From Streptomyces sp. HmicA12 (GTDB lineage Bacteria > Actinomycetota > Actinomycetes > Streptomycetales > Streptomycetaceae), in contig NZ_KB891809.1 of assembly GCF_000373565.1 (NCBI RefSeq), positions 124,001 through 188,000 of the forward strand: a DNA stretch of 64,000 bases, in the 5' to 3' direction. Of this stretch, positions 57,857 to 64,000 are shown piece by piece. The notes below the pieces were generated by a model. It saw nothing but the letters and a program-made list of their open reading frames with translations, was not told where the DNA came from and did no database searches. A program made the translations under genes and the position numbers. The first letter of the stretch is position 1; the number at the start of each line of letters is the position of its first letter.

Positions 57857-58786
57857 CTACCGTCGCAGGGCCTCACTCGTCACGTCCATCGAAACCTTCC
57901 GGCGGTGACGTTCAGCTCTACTGAACGTTTCTTCGGGGCGCCCGGCCCGCTGGCCCAGCACCGTCGCCCCCAACGCCACGGCCATCCCGGCCAGTTGGAG
58001 GGGCGTGAGGTCCTGTCCCAGCGCCGCCCAGCCGATCACCGCCGCGGTCAGCGGGGAGAGCGGGCCGAGCAGCGTGACCTGCGTGGCGCTGAGCCGGCCG
58101 ATGCCGCGGAACCAGAGCCAGTACGCGACCGCCGTGTTGGCCAGGGCCAGATAGGCATAGCCGGTCAGGGCCCGGCCGTCGAGCGCGGGCGGCGCGCCCT
58201 CCACCGCCCAGGCGAGCGGGGCGATCAGCAGGCCGCCCGCCGTCAGCTGCCAGGCGGTCAGCGCCAGCGGGCCGATCCCCTCCGGCCGTCCCCACTTCTT
58301 CGTCAGGACCGTGCCGGTCGACATCGACGCCGCGGAGGCCACGGCGGCCGCCACGCCGAGCGCGTCGAGGCCGCCCGCCGCCCGCAGCACCACCAGGCTC
58401 ACCCCGAGCGCGGCGGCTGCCGCCGTCAACAGCGCGCGCCGGGTGGGGAGTTGCCGGAGCAGCGGGACCGCGAGGCCCGCCACGAACAGCGGCCCCAGCG
58501 AGCCGACCACCGCCGCGAGTCCGCCCGGCAGCCGGTACGCGGCCAGGAACAGCAGCGGGAAGAACGCCCCGATGTTCAGCGCGCCGAGCACCGCGGAGCG
58601 CCACCACCAGCGCCCCGCCGGGAGCCGCCGCGCGAGCGCGAGGAGTACCAGGCCCGCGGGCAGCGCCCGCAGCGTCGCGGTGAACAACGGCCGGTCCGGG
58701 GGCAGGAGTTCGGTCGTCACCGCGTACGTCGATCCCCAGGAGATGGGGGCGAGCGCGGTCAGCAGGATGGTCGGCGCGCGCCTCAT
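57857..58786 (-). CDS. EamA/DMT-family transporter, second
   Basis: The 309-residue protein has ten helices (ISWGSTYAVTTELLPPDRPL, LANTAVAYWLWFRGIGRL). Its ATG overlaps the MFS stop as ATGA, so the two are cotranslated. The last 28 residues (RPEETFSRAERHRR...) are read through the LysR-type box and partner element of copy 2, so the C-terminal tail is probably not functional protein. Confidence 0.88.
   Translation of the reverse strand: MRRAPTILLTALAPISWGSTYAVTTELLPPDRPLFTATLRALPAGLVLLALARRLPAGRWWWRSAVLGALNIGAFFPLLFLAAYRLPGGLAAVVGSLGPLFVAGLAVPLLRQLPTRRALLTAAAAALGVSLVVLRAAGGLDALGVAAAVASAASMSTGTVLTKKWGRPEGIGPLALTAWQLTAGGLLIAPLAWAVEGAPPALDGRALTGYAYLALANTAVAYWLWFRGIGRLSATQVTLLGPLSPLTAAVIGWAALGQDLTPLQLAGMAVALGATVLGQRAGRPEETFSRAERHRRKVSMDVTSEALRR
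57884..57928 (-). promoter_or_regulatory. LysR-type box and partner element before the EamA gene, copy 2
   Basis: ACGTTCAG CTCTA CTGAACGT (57908-57928) is a perfect 8-bp palindrome. GTCCATCGAAA (57884-57894) is identical to copy 1, at the same 16-bp distance from TTCAG. The 17 nt of the boxes differ at two positions only. Confidence 0.5.
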
Positions 58787-60057
58787 GCCGCCCTCACCAC
58801 GTCACCGGCGGACCGCACGGACCGGGCCACGACCACCGACTCCACCGGGAGCCGGCGCTCGACGCGCAGCAGCAGCCCGGCGGCCAGCAGCGACGTGCCG
58901 ATCAGGAACAGCCACGGCACCCGGCCGTCGACCGCGAGCAGCGTGGTGAACAGGGACGGCGCGAGCGCCTTCGCCAGCGACCAGGAGAGCTGGTACGTGG
59001 CCATGTACCGGCCGCGCACCGCCTCCGGCGCGGCCGAGACGGCGAGGACCTCGGCGGCCGGGCTGTGGATCAGCTCGCCGAGCGTGTAGAGGACGACCAG
59101 CGCGACCAGGACCGACCCGACCAGCCACGCGGAGCCCGGCCGGACGGCGCCGAGCACCGCGAGCCCGGCGAACGACGCCGTGAACAGGAGCCCGCCGAGC
59201 GCCGCCGCCCGGGTCCGCCGGGCGCCCGCGCCGCGCACCCGGCCCGCGACGAACATGCCGACGGCCCCGCACAGCACCGTGTTGACCGTGAAGGCGGTGC
59301 CGGTGAACACCGCCGGGGCGCGCAGCCACTGCACGACGAAGAGCGGGAAGAGCACCGAAAGGGCCGAGTAGGACAGGGCGTTGAGGAAGTTCGCGGAGGT
59401 CACGATCAGGAAGGGGCGGTCGGCGGCGACCAGCCGGTAGCCCGCGCCGCCGCGCCCGCCGTGCTCATCCTGGCCCGCCGTACGCTCCGGCCGCACCGGA
59501 CGCAGGGGCCGCAGCAGCAGCCCCGCCACCGCGAAGGTCAGCGCGTTCGCCCAGGCCGCGTACGTGTACGCGCCGCTGCCCGCGACCCCGATCACCAGCG
59601 TCGCGAGCAGCGATCCCGCGCCGAGTCCCCCGTTGGTCAGCGCGCGCAGCGCCGCTTGGAGCCGGTCGCGGTCGGCGCCGCGCGCCACCTCGCCGATCAG
59701 GGCGGACTGCACCGCGGGGAAGGCCCGGTCGGCGGCGGCCGTCACGAGGACCACCGCGGCGAAGGCGGGCAGTCCGTGAGCGGCCGGGTAGAGAAGGAAG
59801 CCGAGCGCGCGGGCCGCGTAGAGGACGTACTGGACCGGGCGCGCCCCGAACCGGTCCACCGCCGCGCCCGCGACGGGCAGCGCGCCCATCCCGATCAGGC
59901 CCGTGACGGTGAGGACCGCGCCGACGACCGGGAACGACAGGCCCGTTACGTGATGGAAGAAGACCAGCGTGAACGGGATGTACATGCCGTTGCCGACCCC
60001 GTTCACCGCCGCCGCGAAGGTCATCGACCGTTCGCCGGGTATGCGCTCGCCCCGCAC
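58783..60057 (-). CDS. MFS transporter controlled by the divergent MarR gene
   Basis: I use GTG 60057, about 10 nt after GGAGGG; a GTG at 60066 touches the ribosome site. The 424 residues form about 12 helices (VNGVGNGMYIPFTLVFF, VGAVLTVTGLIGMGALPVAG). The gene pair with the EamA transporter at 57857 is coupled by ATGA. The divergent MarR gene and the operator between them mark a typical repressor-efflux unit. The cargo is unknown. Confidence 0.88.
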   Translation of the reverse strand: MRGERIPGERSMTFAAAVNGVGNGMYIPFTLVFFHHVTGLSFPVVGAVLTVTGLIGMGALPVAGAAVDRFGARPVQYVLYAARALGFLLYPAAHGLPAFAAVVLVTAAADRAFPAVQSALIGEVARGADRDRLQAALRALTNGGLGAGSLLATLVIGVAGSGAYTYAAWANALTFAVAGLLLRPLRPVRPERTAGQDEHGGRGGAGYRLVAADRPFLIVTSANFLNALSYSALSVLFPLFVVQWLRAPAVFTGTAFTVNTVLCGAVGMFVAGRVRGAGARRTRAAALGGLLFTASFAGLAVLGAVRPGSAWLVGSVLVALVVLYTLGELIHSPAAEVLAVSAAPEAVRGRYMATYQLSWSLAKALAPSLFTTLLAVDGRVPWLFLIGTSLLAAGLLLRVERRLPVESVVVARSVRSAGDVVRAA

Positions 60058-60096
60058 GGGACCCACCCCTCCGTAGGCATTCCAAAGCAGCTCGAT

Positions 60097-60140
60097 GGAA
60101 AGTAGCTTAGTCGCAAGCTACTTTCCGTCAAGCTACTTTC
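60097..60140. promoter_or_regulatory. MarR operator: inverted pair plus direct third half-site
   Basis: GGAAAGTAGCTT (60097-60108) pairs perfectly with AAGCTACTTTCC (60115-60126). AAGCTACTTTC recurs at 60130-60140, 15 bp from the start of the previous copy. It lies between the divergent MFS and MarR genes in AT-rich DNA. Confidence 0.75.
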
Positions 60141-60175
60141 TTGCCCGAAAGCGACCGCGAACCGATACTGGGCGG

Positions 60176-60679
60176 ATGACCGACAAGGACGCCGTCGACG
60201 CGATCATCGAGCAGTGGGCGGCCGTCCGCCCCGACCTCGACACCACCGCCATGGAGGTGTTCGGCCGCGTCTACCGCCTGTCCCGCGCGATGGGCGACCG
60301 CATCGAGCAGACGTACGCGCGGCTCGGCATCTCGCGCGGCGAGTTCGACGTGCTGGCCACGCTGCGCCGCGCGGACGCCCCGTACACGCTCTCCCCCCGT
60401 CGGCTGTCGGCGACGCTGATGCTGACGACGGGCGGCATGACGGGACGGCTCGACAAGCTGGAGCGGCGCGGCCTGGTCCGCCGCTCGCCCGACCCGCACG
60501 ACCGGCGCGGCCTCCAGGTCACGCTCACCGAGGAGGGCCTCGCCGTCGTGGACGAGGCGGTGGGCGCCGGGCTCGCCGTGCAGAAGAAGGCCCTGGAGGG
60601 CGCTCTGGACGGACCGCAGGCCGAACAACTCGCGGGTCTGCTGAGGCAGTTGCTCACCACGACCACGTCAACGGCCTAG
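60176..60679 (+). CDS. MarR-family transcriptional regulator
   Basis: The 167-residue protein has a MarR winged helix: ISRGEFDVLATLRRA, LMLTTGGMTGRLDKLERRG (recognition helix) and the wing RRSPDPHDRRGLQVTLTEEG. It is probably a dimer that represses itself and the divergent MFS-EamA pair through the 60097-60140 operator. Its stop shares the palindrome CTAG (60676-60679) with the convergent response-regulator gene. Confidence 0.92.
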   Translation: MTDKDAVDAIIEQWAAVRPDLDTTAMEVFGRVYRLSRAMGDRIEQTYARLGISRGEFDVLATLRRADAPYTLSPRRLSATLMLTTGGMTGRLDKLERRGLVRRSPDPHDRRGLQVTLTEEGLAVVDEAVGAGLAVQKKALEGALDGPQAEQLAGLLRQLLTTTTSTA

Positions 60680-61320
60680 CCCTCCAGATACGCCAGCACG
60701 GCCAGTACCCGCCGGTTGTCGCTCTCCCCCGGGTACAGCCCGAGCTTCGTAAAGATGTTCCCGATGTGCTTGGTCACGGCCTTCTCCGAGACGAAGAGGG
60801 TCTCCGCCACGCCCGCGTTGGAGCGGCCCTGCGCGAGCAGTCCGAGGACCTCGCGCTCGCGGGCCGTCAGGGAGCCGAGCCGCTGGTCGCGCACCTTGCG
60901 GGCCAGGAGCTGGGAGACGACCTCGGGGTCCATCACCGTGCCGCCGTCGGCGACCTGGCGGATGGTGCGCAGGAACTCGGCGCCGTTCGTGACCCGGTCC
61001 TTCAGCACGTACCCGACCGAGCCCGCGCCGTCGGCGAGCAACTCCCTTGCGTACAAGGGCTCCACGTACTGGGAGAGCAGCAGCACCGGCAGGCCCGGCA
61101 CCTGTGCGCGGGCCGCGAGCGCCGCGCGCAGGCCCTCGTCGCTGAAGTCCGGCGGCAGGCGTACGTCGACGATTCCGACGTCCGGGCTCTCGGCGACGAG
61201 GGCCTTGAGCAGCTCGGGCCCGTTGTCGACGGCGGCGACGACCTCGTGGCCGTACGCCGCCAGGAGCCGTACGAGACCGTCCCTCAGCAGGAAGTGGTCT
61301 TCGGCGACGACAACGCGCAC
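60676..61320 (-). CDS. NarL/FixJ-family response regulator
   Basis: The GTG at 61320 opens a 214-residue product: receiver with AEDH acidic pair, IVDVRLP (phospho-Asp) and a Lys in VLKDR, then a LuxR-type helix-turn-helix (LTAREREVLGLLAQGRSNAG, FVSEKAVTKHIGNIFTKL). The gene overlaps the 3' end of the kinase gene by 37 bp, so they form an operon. Target genes are not evident. Confidence 0.93.
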   Translation of the reverse strand: MRVVVAEDHFLLRDGLVRLLAAYGHEVVAAVDNGPELLKALVAESPDVGIVDVRLPPDFSDEGLRAALAARAQVPGLPVLLLSQYVEPLYARELLADGAGSVGYVLKDRVTNGAEFLRTIRQVADGGTVMDPEVVSQLLARKVRDQRLGSLTAREREVLGLLAQGRSNAGVAETLFVSEKAVTKHIGNIFTKLGLYPGESDNRRVLAVLAYLEG

Positions 61321-62546
61321 GGCACCTCCATCGAGATCTGGGTGGGGCCGCCGGCCGGGCTGTTGACGGCGAGGACGCCGTCGAAGGTGGCGAGGCGCCG
61401 CTCGATGCCCGCGAGGCCGCTGCCGAGGGCCGGGTCGGCGCCGCCGGTGCCGTCGTCGGTGACGCCGACCCGCAGCACCCCGGCGCGGTGGGCGATGTCG
61501 ATCCACAGGCGTGTGGCGTCCGCGTGCTTGGCGGCGTTCGTGACCGCCTCGGCGACCGCGAAGTAGACCGCGGACTCGACGGGCGCCTCCGGGCGGGCCG
61601 GCAGGTCGACCGTGACCTCCGCCTCCAGCGGGCTCAGCAGCGCCAACGACCGTACGGCGTCGGCGAGTCCGCGGTCGGCGAGGACGGGCGGGTGGATGCC
61701 GCGGACCAGGTCGCGCAGTTCCCGCAGCGCGGCCGTGGACGAGGCGCGGGCCTCCGCGAGCAGCGCGCCCGCCGCCTCCGGGTCCTCCTTGAGCCGGTGC
61801 TCGGCGGCGTCGAGCGTCATGCCCATCGCCACCAGCCGGGCCTGCGCCCCGTCGTGCAGGTCCCGCTCGATGCGCCGGAGTTCGGCGGCCGAGGTGTCGA
61901 CCGCGTCGGAGCGGGTCGCCGAGAGGTGCGCGATGCGGGCGGCCATCATCTCCTGGTCGCTGGGGGTGAGCATGGCGCGGACGAAGCGGGTGTGCAGGGA
62001 GACGACGGTGGGCGCCATCGCCAGGCCCGTCACGGTGACGAGCGCTCCGACGACGGCCGCGAGCGCCGCGGTCGTGCCGTCCGTGACCTCGAAGCCGATG
62101 TACCAGAGGCTGCCCTGCCAGTACTGGCCGCGCGTCGCGAGCGCGGGGCCGAAGGCGCCCAGGAAGAAGCCGTAGAGCCCGTACAGGACGAAGGAGAGAG
62201 GGGCGCAGACGAGGAGTCCGGCGGGCAGCGAGTGCACCGCGGTCCAGCGCCAGCCGCGCACGTCCCGCGGGTCGCCCATCAGCCACTTCCAGCGTCCCGC
62301 GAGGTCGAGCGGCGGCCTGCCGCGCGGCGCCGGGGGCCGGGGCGGCGACTCGACCGGGACGCCCGACCAGGCTCCGGCGAGCGCCCGCTGCCGGTCCGCG
62401 AGGCGGCGCATGCCCGCGACGGACCAGCGCAGCAGCCCCGGCAGCGGGAGGAGCGCGGAGACGAACGCCGTCGTCGTCCAGTGCATGGCCACCAGCCACA
62501 GCCACATCTGCTCATGGCACCGCCGGATCCCCCTGAACATCTCCAT
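61284..62546 (-). CDS. Membrane sensor histidine kinase (HisKA_3 type)
   Basis: I use ATG 62546 (TTG 62555 is an alternative), giving 420 residues. About five TM helices span residues 10-175. The dimerisation helix has RIERDLHDGAQARLVAMGM with the phosphorylated His, and the ATPase part has AVAEAVTNAAKHADAT and GSGLAGIERRLATFDG. This is the NarX/DesK-like type that pairs with NarL regulators. The ligand is unknown; no extracytoplasmic sensor domain of size is present. Confidence 0.9.
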   Translation of the reverse strand: MEMFRGIRRCHEQMWLWLVAMHWTTTAFVSALLPLPGLLRWSVAGMRRLADRQRALAGAWSGVPVESPPRPPAPRGRPPLDLAGRWKWLMGDPRDVRGWRWTAVHSLPAGLLVCAPLSFVLYGLYGFFLGAFGPALATRGQYWQGSLWYIGFEVTDGTTAALAAVVGALVTVTGLAMAPTVVSLHTRFVRAMLTPSDQEMMAARIAHLSATRSDAVDTSAAELRRIERDLHDGAQARLVAMGMTLDAAEHRLKEDPEAAGALLAEARASSTAALRELRDLVRGIHPPVLADRGLADAVRSLALLSPLEAEVTVDLPARPEAPVESAVYFAVAEAVTNAAKHADATRLWIDIAHRAGVLRVGVTDDGTGGADPALGSGLAGIERRLATFDGVLAVNSPAGGPTQISMEVPCALSSPKTTSC

Positions 62547-62582
62547 GTCCCCCAACTCCCCTGCTCAAAGCGGCTCTTTCCG

Positions 62583-64000
62583 CTACCGCAACGAGTATCC
62601 GGCGAAATCCCGGGGGAAGTCGGTGGACTTAACTCCCCCTTCCGCGACCTCGTCCGCCGCCCACGCCGCGTATCCGTCGGGCCGCACGAGCAGCGCCGTA
62701 CGGCGGCCGCTCGCCCAGTGCGCGACCCGCACCGCGTCGCTCTTGTACGTGTCCCCCTGGGGCAGGATCAGCATGAACTCGCCCGCGCGCAAGGCCTCGT
62801 AGAGCCGCGAGCCGCCGTCGAGCGCCACGTCCGGCACCCGCGTGCCGACGAGGCGGTGGGAGCCCTTCGGCGCCGGGTAGCGGAAGCCGATGCCGGTGAT
62901 CTGTCCGACGGCGCGGTCGCGGGCGGGGCGCACCCGGGCCAGGAACGCCGTCAGGCCCGCACGGGCCGCGAGCGTCCACGGGCGCTTGGCCATCGCGAGG
63001 CGCACGAGGCCGCCACTGCTGCGCAGCACGGCCTTGCCGACGGGGTGGCGCTCGGCCTCGTACGTCTCCAACAGCCCTTCCGACGCACGGCCGTTGAGGA
63101 CGGCGGCCAGCTTCCAGCCCAGGTTGGCCGCGTCCTGGAGGCCGGTGTTCATGCCCTGTCCGCCCGCCGGGGTGTGCACGTGCGCGGCGTCGCCCGCGAG
63201 CAGGACGCGGCCCACGCGGTAGTGCGGCGCCTGGCGCTCGTCGCTGTGGAAGCGGGACATCCAGCGGGCGTCGTGCATGCCGAAGTCGCGGCCGAGGGCG
63301 AGCCGGGCGATCTCCTTGATCTCGTCGAGGTCGAGGGGTTCGCTGTCGGGGACGTCGTGGGCCCGGTTCCAGCCGATGACGCGGTAGTAGCCGTCGCCGA
63401 AGGGCGCGATGAAGGCGAAGGCGTCGCCGGCGGTGTTCACGGTGAGCACGTTCTCCGGCGTCTCGGCGAGCCGCACGTCGGCGAGGACGACGGAGCGGAT
63501 GACGGACCTGCCGGGGAACGGCAGCCCCACCGCCTCGCGCACCGCGCTGCGCATCCCGTCGGCGCCGACGACGTACGCGGCGCTCATCTCCTGCGACTCG
63601 CCGCCGCCGCGCCGCACTTGGAGAGTGACGCCGTCCGTGCCCTGGATCAGACCCGTCACCTCGGTCTCGTACGAGAACGAGACCCCGGCGTCGATCGCGC
63701 GCCGCTCCAGGGCCTTCTCCACCTCGAACTGCGGCAGCACGAGCAGGTGGTTGAAGCGGCTGGGGAGCGCGGAGAGGTCGATGGTGAGGCCCTCGAAGAG
63801 GCGGAGCCGGTCGAGCTTCTGGCCGCGGGCGTCGATCTCGTCGGCGAGGCCCCGCGCGTCGAGCTGCTCCAGGGTGCGGGCGTGCACGACGAAGGCGCGG
63901 GAGAGGTTGCTGATCTTGTGGGGGCGCTTCTCGACGAGGGTGACGGGCACGCCGGCGGCGGCGAGGTCCCCCGCGAGGAGCAGGCCCGTGGGCCCGGAGC
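62583..64000 (-). CDS. Class A FAD-dependent aromatic monooxygenase (5' end outside window)
   Basis: The frame is open to the window edge, where SGPTGLLLAGDL gives part of the GxGxxG FAD loop; about 472 residues are visible. RVLLAGDAAHVHTPAGGQGM is the GD motif and YVVGADGMRSAVRE the DG motif. LVEKRPHKISNLSRAF and the C-terminal thioredoxin-like tail match PgaE/RdmE-type polyketide and phenol hydroxylases. No polyketide synthase is seen here. It may serve antibiotic inactivation or aromatic breakdown. Confidence 0.9.
   Translation of the reverse strand, partial: SGPTGLLLAGDLAAAGVPVTLVEKRPHKISNLSRAFVVHARTLEQLDARGLADEIDARGQKLDRLRLFEGLTIDLSALPSRFNHLLVLPQFEVEKALERRAIDAGVSFSYETEVTGLIQGTDGVTLQVRRGGGESQEMSAAYVVGADGMRSAVREAVGLPFPGRSVIRSVVLADVRLAETPENVLTVNTAGDAFAFIAPFGDGYYRVIGWNRAHDVPDSEPLDLDEIKEIARLALGRDFGMHDARWMSRFHSDERQAPHYRVGRVLLAGDAAHVHTPAGGQGMNTGLQDAANLGWKLAAVLNGRASEGLLETYEAERHPVGKAVLRSSGGLVRLAMAKRPWTLAARAGLTAFLARVRPARDRAVGQITGIGFRYPAPKGSHRLVGTRVPDVALDGGSRLYEALRAGEFMLILPQGDTYKSDAVRVAHWASGRRTALLVRPDGYAAWAADEVAEGGVKSTDFPRDFAGYSLR

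Noticed and set aside
57857..57886. Start of a truncated LysR gene (MDVTSEALRR)
   Set aside because: Ten residues are too few, and the stretch is better explained by the conserved cis element shared with 54586-54627.

Overview
The window is high-GC actinobacterial DNA and almost certainly a Streptomyces chromosome. Codons end mostly in G or C. The gene order valS, proline-rich membrane protein, clpX, clpP2, clpP1, tig, nei2, rpiB, sodF, S8 protease, asd and pepN is that of the Streptomyces core around tig/clp. The dispersed palindromic repeats and the Nur- and ClgR-type operators are also typical of the genus. No rRNA, CRISPR array, integrase or complete insertion sequence was seen.

Layout. 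Bases 1-1961 downstream of valS hold accessory and decayed material: the 3' part of a family-2 glycosyltransferase, fragments of a response regulator and a histidine kinase, a 58-residue membrane ORF and a two-TM protein. Bases 2038-10284 are a protein-quality block: valS, clpX, the clpP1-clpP2 operon with a ClgR-type site upstream, and trigger factor. Two tRNA genes, Pro(TGG) and Gly(TCC), follow at 10.4-10.8 kb. Bases 10847-20291 carry a small membrane protein, an acyltransferase preceded by a coupled 41-codon ORF with a TTA codon, an HD hydrolase, an orphan ABC ATPase, a KefB-like antiporter with a possible AUC start, a SpoIIE phosphatase, an Eis-like acetyltransferase, a superinfection-immunity-like protein, nei2 and rpiB. 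A 140-bp MITE-like element sits exactly between the eis-like and immunity-like genes.

Bases 20473-31698 carry three amino-acid permeases, a membrane Ser/Thr kinase, an LPXTG-type surface protein, a flavin oxidoreductase, bioY, sodF with a Nur box, two paralogous zinc-ribbon miniproteins and a DsbA-like mycothiol-dependent reductase. Bases 31866-53214 are bounded by two paralogous M1 aminopeptidases. Between them lie a three-gene MoxR-ATPase/metallopeptidase-vWA module with a coupled leader ORF, an AbiEi-like protein, a Tat-exported phosphoesterase, a Nudix hydrolase, a large subtilase, an ECF sigma factor with a membrane partner, asd, a TerD-fusion protein and a DUF1203 protein.

Bases 53427-64000 look accessory and are rich in transporters and regulators: allantoicase, a LysR regulator, two MFS and two EamA/DMT transporters, a MarR regulator with a striking triple half-site operator, a NarL-type two-component system and the 3' part of a class A flavin monooxygenase. 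Two copies of a LysR-type box with an identical downstream element at identical spacing link the allantoicase and EamA genes.

The most unusual features are the two short coupled upstream ORFs (11586-11711 and 34540-34608), the MITE inserted in a shared CTAG stop, the compound palindromic repeat family that supplies a stop codon to one gene, the candidate AUC start at 14420, and the matched LysR-type cis modules. All functional calls come from reading motifs; no database search was run.
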